Source of the DNA: Cylindrospermum sp. NIES-4074
GTDB lineage: Bacteria > Cyanobacteriota > Cyanobacteriia > Cyanobacteriales > Nostocaceae
Assembly (NCBI GenBank): GCA_003994795.1
Contig: AP018269.1
Span: forward strand, 310,001 to 374,000
Direction: 5' to 3'
Length of the DNA stretch: 64,000 nucleotides
Of this stretch, positions 1-8,866 are shown one piece after another (within the stretch, counting starts at the first letter, position 1; every line of letters starts with the position of its first letter). The position numbers were made by a program, and so were the translations under genes. The notes under the pieces are model-generated. The model was not told where the DNA came from and made no database searches. It saw nothing but the letters and a program-made list of their open reading frames with translations.

Positions 1-1
1 G

Positions 2-1933
2 GAAATAGTCGATGGATTGATTGCCTTAATTGACAACCCAGAACTGACAGATGAAAAGTTATTTGAGTTAATTCCAGGGCCAGACTTTCCCACAGGTGGC
101 GAAATTGTGGGAGAGACAGGTATAAGTGAGGCATACACCACAGGCAAAGGTGGGATTGTGCTACGGGGAGTCGCTACACTGGAAGAAATTCCCGCAACTA
201 GAGGCAGCAAGCGCCGGACGGCAATTATTATCACCGAATTGCCTTATCAAGTGAATAAGGCTGGTTGGATTGAGAAAGTAGCCGATTTGGTGAATCAAGG
301 ACGCTTGCAAGGAATTTCTGATTTGCGTGACGAAAGCGATCGCGAAGGAATGCGGGTAGTTATTGAACTCAAACGCGATACCAACCCCCAAGAAGTGCTT
401 CAGCATTTGTACCACCAAACCGCCCTGCAAACAACCTTTGGGGCGATTCTGTTAGCCTTGGTGGATGGACAACCCCGCCAGTTAAGCTTGCGTCAACTGT
501 TGCAGGAATTTTTGAGCTATCGGGAACAGACACTCAACCGTCGCTACAGTTATGAGTTAGGTAAAGCCGAAAATCGGGTGAATTTGGTAGCAGGTTTACT
601 CAAAGCCTTGTCTAACTTGGATCAGGTAATTGAGATATTGCGTCAAGCTGCTGATGGTAGTACAGCGAAAATTAACCTTTGTAGCCGACTGGAATTGAGC
701 GAGGTACAGGCAGATGCCATACTTTCTATGCCATTACGCCGCCTCACCAGTTTAGAACAACAGCACTTGCAACAGGAATTTGGCGAACTCAGCGAGCAAA
801 TTACCTTATTGCGGAGATTACTCGACGATAGACGGGAATTACTCAAAGCGCTGAAGAAAGATTTGCGATCGCTCAAACGCAAATATAGCGATCCTCGACG
901 CACCAAGTTATTAACCATCAGCGACACAAAGGCACAAGAAGACAAGAAGACAAAAAAACAAAGTCTAGAAGAGGGTGAAGAAAATCCCCAAACCCCAAAT
1001 TCCCAGCCAGAACAACCACCAGAAGAAACATTTTTAGAGTTTACCCAGCGGGGTTATGTCCGCCGTAGTCTACCAACAGCCAAAAAGCCGAAGACAGAAA
1101 ACGGTCTGCTGGAGCATGATTTTATTATCCAAACCGAGTTAACTGATACAGAGAAAGAGTTACTCATCCTCACCAGTGGAGGCAAAGTTTATCCGGTGAA
1201 GGTGGGAGAAATTCCCGCCACAACTGGACGTTCTCCCAAGCGCACACCACTGATCACCATGCTTTCTAACACCGCCCAAGGCGCTCAAGAAGACGTGATT
1301 AGCCGCTTTTTGCTGCCAAACAACCCCGAAGCGTCCCAAATGGTGCTGTTGACACAGCAGGGACGAATTAAGCGCCTTTCCTTGGGAGAATTTACTAACC
1401 TCACTCGGCGCGGCATTACTATCTTGAAGCTCAAAGACGATGACAAATTGTTATTTACCCAATTCTCAAACACAGGGCAGCATTTGATTTTAGCTAGTTC
1501 TGGCGGTCGTTTGTTGCGATTTGCGGTAAATGATGAACAATTGCCCGTCATGGGTCGCGCAGCTATGGGATTACAAGCTTTCCGGCTGCTGAAGAATCAG
1601 CAAATGGTTGGCTGTGTAACGGTGGGCAAAGATGACCAACTATTGCTAGTGACTCAAGAAGGATTTGCCAAGCGGATATCTGCTAGTAACTTAAGGGCGG
1701 CAAATCGGGGTGATTTGGGCATACAAATGCTGAAATTCCACAACAAAACTGACAATTTAGCGGTGATGGTACGCGCTACCCCTGGTGCAGAAGTCGCGCT
1801 GGTGACGAATAAAGAGCGTGTGGTACGAATTCCCATAGACACAGTGCCAATTTTAGACAGAGATGCTAAAGGTGAAAGTGTCTTGCAACTCAACCGCGAT
1901 GAGAAAATTATCACCGTTGTGGAGGTGCGTTAG
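2..1933 (+). CDS. Type II topoisomerase subunit A (GyrA/ParC family), 3' part
   Basis: This is the C-terminal 643 residues of a DNA gyrase/topoisomerase IV A subunit; the 5' end lies left of the window and the frame is open from base 2. The first part covers the breakage-reunion domain after the active-site tyrosine (segments such as GKGGIVLRG, ITELPYQVNK and SLRQLLQEFLSYR) and a long coiled coil. After a charged, Gln/Pro-rich linker (about residues 305-335) comes the beta-pinwheel domain, with blades such as FTQRGYVRRS, LTQQGRIKRL and VTQEGFAKRI. In family terms the subunit cuts and rejoins DNA together with a GyrB/ParE partner. The canonical GyrA box (QRRGGKG) is not seen in the first blade, which suggests the ParC-like paralogue that many cyanobacteria carry beside GyrA. 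The family is certain; the paralogue is inferred. Confidence 0.93.
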   Translation, partial: EIVDGLIALIDNPELTDEKLFELIPGPDFPTGGEIVGETGISEAYTTGKGGIVLRGVATLEEIPATRGSKRRTAIIITELPYQVNKAGWIEKVADLVNQGRLQGISDLRDESDREGMRVVIELKRDTNPQEVLQHLYHQTALQTTFGAILLALVDGQPRQLSLRQLLQEFLSYREQTLNRRYSYELGKAENRVNLVAGLLKALSNLDQVIEILRQAADGSTAKINLCSRLELSEVQADAILSMPLRRLTSLEQQHLQQEFGELSEQITLLRRLLDDRRELLKALKKDLRSLKRKYSDPRRTKLLTISDTKAQEDKKTKKQSLEEGEENPQTPNSQPEQPPEETFLEFTQRGYVRRSLPTAKKPKTENGLLEHDFIIQTELTDTEKELLILTSGGKVYPVKVGEIPATTGRSPKRTPLITMLSNTAQGAQEDVISRFLLPNNPEASQMVLLTQQGRIKRLSLGEFTNLTRRGITILKLKDDDKLLFTQFSNTGQHLILASSGGRLLRFAVNDEQLPVMGRAAMGLQAFRLLKNQQMVGCVTVGKDDQLLLVTQEGFAKRISASNLRAANRGDLGIQMLKFHNKTDNLAVMVRATPGAEVALVTNKERVVRIPIDTVPILDRDAKGESVLQLNRDEKIITVVEVR

Positions 1934-2371
1934 CACAGTGCAAACTGTCTCCATAACAGCGACTAATTAAATAGACTTCTGGCAAAAGTCCTGGTTGATG
2001 ATGAATACTGATAAATTATCTGTGTACCCAGCGGAAATCTACTACCCCTCTACATCTGTGTTTATCTGTGTTCATCTGTGGTTCCTTTAAAAATAGGACT
2101 TACGCAAGAACTCTCTAAAACTCTTATTCCTTTGCGACGGCAGTCGCTACAACGGGGGGAACCCCCGCAACGCGCTGCCTCTCCTTTGCGTCCTTTGCGG
2201 TAGCCTACGGCAAGCCGCTCCGCGTCTACGTTTCTTCATGCTTTTGTGGAAGTCCTGAGAAAGATGAAAATCAGTTCCTCCCAATCCTCAGTTCAATTAA
2301 CCTAGAATGGGAATTACCGATCGCAATACTATCAACAGCAGCAATGCTTTTTTCAGTTGTCTGAGCTATCC
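1934..2371. repeat. Intergenic region with interspersed cyanobacterial repeats
   Basis: This stretch between the topoisomerase and helicase genes holds no convincing gene. It contains the phrase AGGACTTACGCAAGAACTC, a GC-rich palindromic block at 2141-2180 (CAGTCGCT, then GGGGGGAACCCCC, then CGCGCTGCCT), and a second block at about 2205-2230 rich in CGG/CCG (TAGCCTACGGCAAGCCGCTC). The 2141 block reappears in inverted orientation at 62168-62206. These look like dispersed, non-coding repeat units. Confidence 0.6.
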
Positions 2372-4696
2372 ATGACCCCAAAAATTGACTTCCTTAGCCA
2401 CCTTAACCCTAGCCAACGTCAAGCCGTCGAACACTACTGCGGCCCGTTGCTAGTTGTTGCTGGTGCAGGTTCCGGTAAAACCCGCGCGCTGACTTACCGG
2501 ATTGCTAACTTGATTCTCAAACACCGCGTAGATCCAGAAAACATCTTAGCTGTCACCTTCACTAACAAAGCTGCACGGGAGATGAAAGAACGGATTCAAA
2601 GGCTGTTTGCTGAACAGTTAGCGATGTCACAACATGGACAGCGCTTGGATTTGTTGACAGAGTTCCAACAAACCCAGATGCGATCGCAAGTTTACAAAAA
2701 TACTATCAAAAATTTGTGGTGTGGTACTTTCCACAGTCTGTTTTCTCGTATTCTCCGCTTTGATATCGAGAAATATCAAGACGAAAAAGGACGCCGCTGG
2801 ACTAAAAATTTCTCTATCTTTGACGAATCTGATGTCCAAACTCTGATTAAAGATATCGTCACTAAACAATTAAATTTAGACGATAAAAAATTTGATGCCC
2901 GTTCAGTTCGCTACGCTATTAGTAATGCTAAAAATCAAGGATTATCACCCCAAGAATTTGAGAGAGAACAACCTAATTATCGCGGACGGGTGATAGCGAA
3001 TGTCTATGATTTATATCAATCTAGGTTAGCAGAAAACAATGCGCTGGATTTTGATGATTTAATTTTAGTGCCTACAAGATTATTTCAGCAAAATGAGCAA
3101 GTTTTAGGTTACTGGCATCGCAAATTTGGACATATTTTAGTAGACGAATATCAAGACACCAACCGCACCCAGTACGACTTAATCCGGTTGTTGGTGACAA
3201 ATGGGGAAAATAGTAAGAATGCTTGGGAATGGCAAAATCGCTCGGTTTTTGTGGTGGGTGATGCAGACCAATCAATTTACAGTTTCCGCATGGCAGATTT
3301 CACCATTTTGCTGGAATTTCAACAAGATTTTGGCGATGGTTTGGATGATGACGACACCCGCACAATGGTGAAGCTGGAGGAAAATTATCGTTCTTGCGAA
3401 AACATTCTTCAAGCAGCTAATGAATTAATTGAAAATAACACCCAAAGAATTGATAAAATCCTCAAACCAACACGCGGGCCTGGTGAGGAAATTTATTGTT
3501 ATAAAGCTGATGAAGAAATAGCCGAAGCGACATTTGTTATTAATCAAATTCGCACTTTAGAATACCAAAATCCAGAGTTAGACTGGGGTAGCTTTGCTAT
3601 ACTTTACCGCACCAATGCCCAATCGCGCCCCTTTGAAGAATTATTAGTCAAAAATCAGATTCCTTACACCGTTGTGGGAGGGATGAGGTTTTACGATCGC
3701 AAAGAAATTAAAGACGTGATAGCTTATCTGAGAGCGATCGCCAACCCATCGGATACAGTCAGCTTATTGCGGGTTATTAACACTCCCCGCCGGGGAATTG
3801 GCAAAACTACTATTGACGCGTTGGTGAATGCTTCCCAGCAATTAGGGACAAACCTGTGGGAAATACTCAGCGACGAGACATCAGTTAATACATTAGCTGG
3901 CAGAGCCACCAAGGCTGTAAACGGCTTTGCTGAGATGATCAGCCGTTGGCAAGGACAGATAGCCACAAGGCCAGTTACAGAGATATTGCAGGGCATTCTA
4001 GAGGATTCTGGTTACGTCCAAGACTTGATGAGTCAAGGTACAGATGAATCTCAGGATCGAGTGCAAAACGTCCAGGAACTTTATAACGCTGCATTGCAAT
4101 TTCAAGAAGAGAATGAAGAAATTAGCTTGCAGTCGTTTTTGCAAAGTGCTGCTCTCAGTTCTGATTTAGATAACTTAAAAGAAGGACAAAAAGCGGTATC
4201 TTTGATGACTTTGCACGCTTCCAAAGGTCTGGAATTTCCCGTAGTCTTTTTGGTGGGGTTAGAACAGGGTTTATTTCCCGGATACCGCTCCCTCAATGAC
4301 CCTGCATTGTTAGAAGAAGAACGCCGACTGTGTTATGTGGGTATTACACGCGCCCAAGATAGGTTATATATATCACACGCACGTGAACGCCGTTTGTATG
4401 GTTCTCGTGAACCGGCAATGCGATCGCAATTTCTTGACGAATTACCCGAAGAGTTAATAACTAATCAATACAAGGGTAGTTACACTTTTAGTAAAACTAC
4501 ACCTGCTAAAAGCGCCAAGCAAAGCGCATCTAGCAATTGGCAAGTAGGCGACAAAGTATTACATAAATCTTTCGGCATTGGTGAAATTACGCATATTTTT
4601 GGTGAAGGCAATAAGTTATCTGTAGCGATTAAATTTGCCAGTTTGGGACAGAAAATTGTAGACCCCAGAATAGCACAGTTACAAAGGGTAGACTAA
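2372..4696 (+). CDS. pcrA: UvrD/PcrA-type superfamily 1 DNA helicase
   Basis: This is a 774-residue 3'-5' DNA helicase of the UvrD/Rep/PcrA family, acting in repair and in clearing replication or recombination intermediates. Visible motifs are Walker A AGAGSGKT (30-37), motif Ia TFTNKAAREM, DEYQD (motif II, about 257), the DQSIYSFR segment (motif III, about 298), motif V TLHASKGLEF and motif VI YVGITRAQDR (about 655). The last 50 residues (WQVGDKVLHKSFGIGEI onward) form the Tudor-like C-terminal domain of PcrA/UvrD that contacts RNA polymerase in characterised homologues. ATG 2372 is chosen; a TTG at 2357 would add five residues (MSELS). The gene stands alone and converges with the higA-like gene. 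Confidence 0.95.
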   Translation: MTPKIDFLSHLNPSQRQAVEHYCGPLLVVAGAGSGKTRALTYRIANLILKHRVDPENILAVTFTNKAAREMKERIQRLFAEQLAMSQHGQRLDLLTEFQQTQMRSQVYKNTIKNLWCGTFHSLFSRILRFDIEKYQDEKGRRWTKNFSIFDESDVQTLIKDIVTKQLNLDDKKFDARSVRYAISNAKNQGLSPQEFEREQPNYRGRVIANVYDLYQSRLAENNALDFDDLILVPTRLFQQNEQVLGYWHRKFGHILVDEYQDTNRTQYDLIRLLVTNGENSKNAWEWQNRSVFVVGDADQSIYSFRMADFTILLEFQQDFGDGLDDDDTRTMVKLEENYRSCENILQAANELIENNTQRIDKILKPTRGPGEEIYCYKADEEIAEATFVINQIRTLEYQNPELDWGSFAILYRTNAQSRPFEELLVKNQIPYTVVGGMRFYDRKEIKDVIAYLRAIANPSDTVSLLRVINTPRRGIGKTTIDALVNASQQLGTNLWEILSDETSVNTLAGRATKAVNGFAEMISRWQGQIATRPVTEILQGILEDSGYVQDLMSQGTDESQDRVQNVQELYNAALQFQEENEEISLQSFLQSAALSSDLDNLKEGQKAVSLMTLHASKGLEFPVVFLVGLEQGLFPGYRSLNDPALLEEERRLCYVGITRAQDRLYISHARERRLYGSREPAMRSQFLDELPEELITNQYKGSYTFSKTTPAKSAKQSASSNWQVGDKVLHKSFGIGEITHIFGEGNKLSVAIKFASLGQKIVDPRIAQLQRVD

Positions 4697-4712
4697 ATAA
4701 TATTTATTTTCA

Positions 4713-4750
4713 GGGGTGAATTTATCAACAAAGCCACCCCAATATTTTAG
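4713..4750. terminator. Possible bidirectional terminator between pcrA and higA
   Basis: The short spacer between two convergent genes holds the inverted repeat GGGGTG (4713-4718) and CACCCC (4735-4740). It is followed by AATATTTTAG on the plus strand and by an A/T-rich run on the minus strand. The stem is only 6 bp and the T tracts are imperfect. Confidence 0.4.
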
Positions 4751-4751
4751 A

Positions 4752-5153
4752 CTACAAAAACAGCGCTGGTGATACATGGAAAAAGGTTCCTAGTGCTTTA
4801 GCTTGATTCTTACTAATACTTCTTTTACCATTTATCACTTCTGAAGTAATACCTTTGGAGCCAAAAACCTCCACCATGTCTTTTTGTTTTAGTCCTCGTG
4901 CTGACATCAATTCCTGCAATATCTCCAGAGGAGTTGCAGCTTTCAGTTGGTAGTGCTTATCTTCATACTGCTCAATTAGCGTCACTAACAGCAATAAAAT
5001 TTCAGCTTGTTCTACTGTGAGATTTTCCCCCAAATCCATGAGTTTATCAACCTCATTCAGTAGACGCTTATGCTCTGTTTCTGTGTCGATAACCCGTGGT
5101 GAAGTTTCCGCAAGTAGCCTCGTGTATTCTGGCTTGTTTAGTGTGTTGGTCAT
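4752..5153 (-). CDS. HigA-like XRE-family antitoxin
   Basis: This 133-residue protein has an N-terminal helical region with many acidic residues (15-72) and a C-terminal helix-turn-helix of the HigA/XRE type (about 76-133: LEILQELMSARGLKQKDM, GSKGITSEVINGKR, LGTFFHVSPALFL). In HigBA systems the antitoxin binds the RNase toxin and its own promoter. The matching HigB-like toxin gene lies upstream on the same strand (5395-5682), giving the toxin-first order typical of higBA. The 241-bp gap between them is filled by a MITE-like inverted-repeat element, so the two may no longer be simply co-transcribed. The role is inferred from family and context. Confidence 0.8.
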   Translation of the reverse strand: MTNTLNKPEYTRLLAETSPRVIDTETEHKRLLNEVDKLMDLGENLTVEQAEILLLLVTLIEQYEDKHYQLKAATPLEILQELMSARGLKQKDMVEVFGSKGITSEVINGKRSISKNQAKALGTFFHVSPALFL

Positions 5154-5181
5154 ACAACAAACCCTTGATAAACATAACCTG

Positions 5182-5365
5182 CCAGAGATAAGAGAGTGTT
5201 TGAAAAGTATTTAGTAAAGTATAATTTTTCATTCTGAGCAGAAGGCAGTGGAGGGAAGAACCCCATTTTTTATTAAATTGTGAGATGCTTCACTACGCTA
5301 TCGCTCTATTCAGTATGAAAAATTGTACTTTATCAAATACTTTTCAAACATCCTCTTATTTCTGG
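5182..5365. mobile_element. MITE-like element inside the higBA-like operon
   Basis: About 184 bp bounded by imperfect inverted repeats of roughly 55 bp. The left arm (5182-5236) runs CCAGAGATAAGAG, TGTTTGAAAAGTATTT, TAAAGTATAATTTTTCAT. The right arm (5310-5365), read in reverse complement, runs CCAGAAATAAGAG, TGTTTGAAAAGTATTT, TAAAGTACAATTTTTCAT. The 70-odd bp between the arms hold no ORF. The size, long terminal inverted repeats and lack of coding capacity fit a miniature inverted-repeat transposable element. No target-site duplication could be fixed with certainty because the arms extend close to the likely junction. Confidence 0.72.
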
Positions 5366-5394
5366 AGGGCAATGTTCATCAAGTTAATGTTTCA

Positions 5395-5682
5395 TCATTT
5401 CTTCCACTTCCCTTCATCATATTCACTATGAGTTAATACACATTCAATCTTAATTATCTTTACTTTATAGGTAATTTTGGTGATTAATCGATACTTGTTT
5501 CCTCCTATATTAAACACTGTATAACCTTCCACAGAATCTGCATGAGGGTAGACTTTCCTCACATCTATAATATGTTTCCAGTCAGCTTCTTCCGCAGTTT
5601 GAAGCCATGCACCAAGAGGAGCTTCAGAATCAGCATGAATCTTACTAAATTCCACTAGACTTTCAATACCAATGACACGCAT
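5395..5682 (-). CDS. HigB-like mRNA interferase toxin
   Basis: This 95-residue protein resembles the HigB toxins found in many cyanobacteria: a compact RelE-fold RNase with a central segment AWLQTAEEADWKHIIDVRK, then FNIGGNKYRLITKITY and a C-terminal VLTHSEYDEGKWKK. In characterised homologues the toxin cleaves mRNA on the ribosome, and the last basic/aromatic strand carries catalytic residues. The gene is followed on the same strand by a HigA-like antitoxin, separated by a MITE-like insertion. Toxin-first order and a family-matched partner support the call; activity cannot be judged from sequence alone. Confidence 0.83.
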   Translation of the reverse strand: MRVIGIESLVEFSKIHADSEAPLGAWLQTAEEADWKHIIDVRKVYPHADSVEGYTVFNIGGNKYRLITKITYKVKIIKIECVLTHSEYDEGKWKK

Positions 5683-5912
5683 TATTGAAATCTTACCAAT
5701 TTTGGATATATATGCTGTGCCACTAGCTTGTATTGCTTTATCTCAGTCATTTTCTAGCCTTTTTTCAAGACATCCCTTATATTCTCATAATGAGAACAAA
5801 ACGTCAAGACTCTGTTTAGAGATTTTGTAACCTAGCAGCGAACCGAACAATAACCAACTAAAGAAGTAACTCATAGTGCAGCGAGTACAACAGCATAAAT
5901 CCTAAACTTTTG

Positions 5913-6206
5913 CTATAGTTCCACTTCTTCAAAATGTTCAACATTGGGAAACGGTTCATAAAAATGGTGTAGGAGTTTTTTCCACTCTTGATACTCAGCA
6001 GAACCCCTAAACCCCACTGTATGCGCTTCTAAACTTTCCCATCTGACTAATAATAAATATTTACCTTGAACTTCTATACATCTATGGAGTTCGTGGGATA
6101 AGTATCCATTCATCGATGCAATAATATTAGAAGCTTTTTTGAAAGCTGCTTCAAAATCTTTTTCTAAACCAGGTTTAACAGGAAGTATTACCGCTTCAAG
6201 AATCAT
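5913..6206 (-). CDS. ABM-domain (antibiotic biosynthesis monooxygenase-like) protein
   Basis: This 97-residue protein has the ferredoxin-like ABM pattern: VILPVKPGLEKDFEAAF at the start, then GYLSHELHRCIEVQGKYLLLVRWES and SAEYQEWKKLLHHFYEPFP. The family includes small dimeric monooxygenases and haem-degrading or quinone-modifying proteins, but many members have no known substrate, so none is assigned here. It is monocistronic on the minus strand, with 230 bp to the toxin gene and a repeat-filled spacer on the other side. Confidence 0.75.
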   Translation of the reverse strand: MILEAVILPVKPGLEKDFEAAFKKASNIIASMNGYLSHELHRCIEVQGKYLLLVRWESLEAHTVGFRGSAEYQEWKKLLHHFYEPFPNVEHFEEVEL

Positions 6207-6227
6207 CGTTATCTGTTTTGTGAAAAT

Positions 6228-6484
6228 ATTGTTTTAACGAACCGCAAAGGACGCAAAGAGCGCGAAGGTAAGAAAAGAAAAGAAGAGAAGAGAAGGTTTA
6301 TAAAAAATTATCCCACGCACGTACATATTTAAAATTCACAAGCATTAAACTTCTCTCAAAACTCCTCCTCCTCTCTGCGCCTTTGCGTGAGAAAAAATTC
6401 TTCCAAAAGCCTACACATAGCGCAGCAAATACACAAGAAAAGACCTCCGCGTACCTTTGCGCTAACCTCCGCGTCCCTCCGCGT
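6228..6484. repeat. Intergenic region of rRNA-phrase-like dispersed repeats
   Basis: No gene is supported here. The region contains AACCGCAAAGGACGCAAAG near 6239 and the opposing phrases CTCTGCGCCTTTGCGTGAG and ACCTCCGCGTCCCTCCGCG around 6376-6484. They form inverted copies of the common cyanobacterial 'cgcaaaggacgc' repeat. Open frames on either strand across it are products of the repeat composition. Confidence 0.5.
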
Positions 6485-7384
6485 TTAAACACTCCTCAAC
6501 TTAATCACACCCTGATCAAAAACACGATTATCAGTCCCAATACCACTCAACTCTATTCTATCTGCATACACCTCATAAGCCATAAAACTCAAATTACTAC
6601 TAGAGAATTCCGTCCACTCAGAACGACCGACAGGACGATTACCCGCACCAGCACCACAAATTAAATAACTTGTGCCATCAATAGCGCGAGTGCGTTCATA
6701 ATCATGTTCATGACCATTGATATAAGCTTGAACATTGTATTTTTTAAACAGCGGAGTAAAGGTTTTAACAAAACTTGTATTTGTCCCATACTGACCAGAT
6801 GAATAAATCGGATGATGACCAAAAACTATCTTCCAAGCAGCCTTACTTTGACTTAATTCTTTCTCAAACCAAAGTAACTGTTTTTTCCAATCAGCATTAC
6901 CGTTAGTATCTAAGGCAAAAAATTGCACCTTGTCACGACGAAATGTATAGTAACGGCGTCCCTTCATATTAAATCCAGCATAACGGAGTTGTTTCTCACC
7001 GTTCTCTGTGCGGATATCATGATTACCTAAACAAGCTTGAAATTTCACACCCTGCTTCAGCAAATCTTGATAAGGACGTTCAAAAACTGCGCCTATTTTC
7101 TCTATTTCGCCGTTGTTATAAATGTTATCTCCAGCTAAAATTACTAAATTATATGAATTTTGCTGGTGATAAAAAGTCATCGCCTTAGCTACAGCATACT
7201 GTCCTTTTGCACCTGTCCCTGTATCTGCTACAGACACAAAACGTAATAGCAACCCTTTTTTAGGTGGTTTGGCGGCTACTGCTGTTTCTAAAGAAGTTTG
7301 ACGAGATAATGTCCAGCCTAGTAACCCTGCACCAATGCTGCTGAGGCTACCTAAAAATAAAAATTGACGGCGTTTCATGTTCAT
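6485..7384 (-). CDS. Tat-exported metallophosphoesterase (purple acid phosphatase-like)
   Basis: A 299-residue calcineurin-like metallophosphatase. The N terminus (MNMKRRQFLFLGSL) is a twin-arginine-type signal, pointing to folded export to the periplasm. Dinuclear metal-site motifs are in order: D54 (ADTGTG), GDN at 85-87, GNHD at 120-123, GHHP at 189-192 and GHEHDYER at 224-231. This arrangement fits the purple acid phosphatase branch, which hydrolyses phosphomonoesters; a phosphate-scavenging role is inferred. The gene ends next to a repeat-rich spacer and is divergent from the following membrane-protein gene. The alternative start M3 would shorten it by two residues. Confidence 0.88.
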   Translation of the reverse strand: MNMKRRQFLFLGSLSSIGAGLLGWTLSRQTSLETAVAAKPPKKGLLLRFVSVADTGTGAKGQYAVAKAMTFYHQQNSYNLVILAGDNIYNNGEIEKIGAVFERPYQDLLKQGVKFQACLGNHDIRTENGEKQLRYAGFNMKGRRYYTFRRDKVQFFALDTNGNADWKKQLLWFEKELSQSKAAWKIVFGHHPIYSSGQYGTNTSFVKTFTPLFKKYNVQAYINGHEHDYERTRAIDGTSYLICGAGAGNRPVGRSEWTEFSSSNLSFMAYEVYADRIELSGIGTDNRVFDQGVIKLRSV

Positions 7385-7512
7385 AATTAACCAAATTTAA
7401 TAAATAATCAGTTTAGCCGAAGTAATGGCTAATGAAGTGATACATTAGGGCAAAAGAGACAGCAACAGTCAGAATGTATTTTGTTTGTCCTTGATTTGCG
7501 ACTCTTGGTGCT

Positions 7513-8574
7513 ATGTCACAAGATAATGAGAATTCACAACGTCCTTCTTCTCCCAAACCGCGAGGAAATAAACCAGAACGGAAGGTGAAGCAGGTAACTC
7601 AACCTCCTAAGAAACCCTATCAGAGAGTTACGCCATTTTGGAAGGCGTCAATTATTCAAGTTCTCAAAGGGACTATTGGGGTTTTAGAAACAACGGTTGT
7701 CAAACTGGAGACGGAACAGCCGTCTAGTGGTGAGAAAAAACCCACTTTTTTACAGCGGTTTGATTCCTCGCTAGCTAGATTTTTAAGGACTGTGCGATTA
7801 TTTTTACCGTCAAGTTTGTCAAATAATTTGTCGGATGTAGTTTTGGCGGGAATTCTTGCGGGAATTACGGTGGTGATAATAGGTTGGACTACTTTGGCTG
7901 TGTTTACTGGTAAACCTGTTGAGATAGCAACCGTTCCCCCTGTTGAGGAAGTACCTGCACCCACACCAACGGTTACGACTCCGCCAGTGTCAGCAGCGCC
8001 AGAACCACCTCCAGAAGTGTTTACAGTTCTACCGGAACCAACAGCAGCACCAGAAGTGTTTACGGTTTTACCGGAACCAACAGCAGCACCAGAAGTATTT
8101 ACGGTTCTACCGGAACCAACAGCAGCGCCAGAAGTGTTCACAGTTCTACCGGAACCGACAGCAACGCCGCAAGCAGAAGCCGAACCGACGCCAGAAGCGA
8201 TACCAGAACCGGAACCAACACCAATACCGGAACCTGTCGTAGAATTAACGCCAGAACAGAGTTTGATAGCAGCTATTGAGAAACAAGTGGAGGAAATTAG
8301 CGATCGCCTTTCTGCCGGTTTGATAAAATCTACTCAAGCCAATTTCCGCACCAGCAATCTGACTATCAAAATTAGTAATGACTGGTACACCCTCGAAGCA
8401 CCCCAGCAAGATAAACTAGCAACGGATATATTACAACGCGCTAAAGAACTTAATTTCAGCCATCTAGAAATTATCGATTCTCAAAATAAGCTGATAGCAC
8501 GTAACCCAGTTGTGGGTAATAAAATGGTAATTTTTAAACGCAGAGAGTCGATAGTTTCTGAATTAGACTCATAA
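7513..8574 (+). CDS. Single-pass membrane protein with a Pro/Glu/Thr tandem-repeat linker
   Basis: A 353-residue protein of unknown function. Residues 1-90 are basic and cytosolic-looking, a hydrophobic segment spans about 109-131, and a Pro/Thr-rich stretch follows. That stretch includes four perfect or near-perfect 13-residue units PEVFTVLPEPTAA (167-218). Residues 255-353 form a compact C-terminal region (AAIEKQVEEISDRLSAGLIK, then NDWYTLEAPQQDKLATDI) that looks globular. The architecture suggests an envelope-spanning tether with the C-terminal domain outside the plasma membrane. A degraded copy of the IEKQVxEIS segment lies about 740 bp downstream. I do not recognise the C-terminal domain. 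Confidence 0.75.
   Translation: MSQDNENSQRPSSPKPRGNKPERKVKQVTQPPKKPYQRVTPFWKASIIQVLKGTIGVLETTVVKLETEQPSSGEKKPTFLQRFDSSLARFLRTVRLFLPSSLSNNLSDVVLAGILAGITVVIIGWTTLAVFTGKPVEIATVPPVEEVPAPTPTVTTPPVSAAPEPPPEVFTVLPEPTAAPEVFTVLPEPTAAPEVFTVLPEPTAAPEVFTVLPEPTATPQAEAEPTPEAIPEPEPTPIPEPVVELTPEQSLIAAIEKQVEEISDRLSAGLIKSTQANFRTSNLTIKISNDWYTLEAPQQDKLATDILQRAKELNFSHLEIIDSQNKLIARNPVVGNKMVIFKRRESIVSELDS
8011..8166 (+). repeat. Four tandem 39-bp coding repeats
   Basis: Four adjacent 39-bp units, each encoding PEVFTVLPEPTAA, differ mainly at third codon positions (GTGTTTACAGTT, GTGTTTACGGTT, GTATTTACGGTT, GTGTTCACAGTT). The in-frame period makes copy number free to vary without breaking the gene. Confidence 0.9.
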
Positions 8575-8689
8575 ATACAAAATAATTACGCAAAATCTCC
8601 ACCACTGGAAATAAAAACTTGCTGTGTGTGATCCGCCTATCTATTTGTTAGAATTAGTGAAGCAATAACTCATGAAAGGTAATAACTTT

Positions 8690-8866
8690 ATGGATATAAA
8701 TATTCCCCTGATGAAAATAAACAAAAGTCTAGATTTCGCAACTCTTGGCAATTTTCAAGAAGCTAATAAAGAAGATATAGAGACAATTACTCAGGTTTTG
8801 TCGAAGATAACTAGCCGTACTCCTGAACAGATTAAACCATACCTTGATGCGATTCTAGACAGTTAG
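8690..8866 (+). CDS. Small hypothetical protein
   Basis: A 58-residue protein starting MDINIPLMKINKSLDF and ending EQIKPYLDAILDS, helical in appearance, with no recognised family. ATG 8690 is preferred because AAAGG lies about 10 nt upstream; ATG 8672 would add MKGNNF but lacks a visible ribosome-binding site. It sits between the repeat-linker membrane protein and gene debris, so it may itself be a remnant. There is no evidence for function. Confidence 0.4.
   Translation: MDINIPLMKINKSLDFATLGNFQEANKEDIETITQVLSKITSRTPEQIKPYLDAILDS

Noticed and set aside
6298-6664. Reading frames on both strands across the repeat-rich spacer near 6.4 kb
   Set aside because: They are translations of dispersed cgcaaaggacgc-type repeats and run into the metallophosphatase gene.
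7656-8141. A 161-codon reading frame on the minus strand opposite the repeat-linker gene
   Set aside because: It is created by the tandem repeats and codon bias of the plus-strand gene; the protein is a low-complexity Gly/Val/Ser string.
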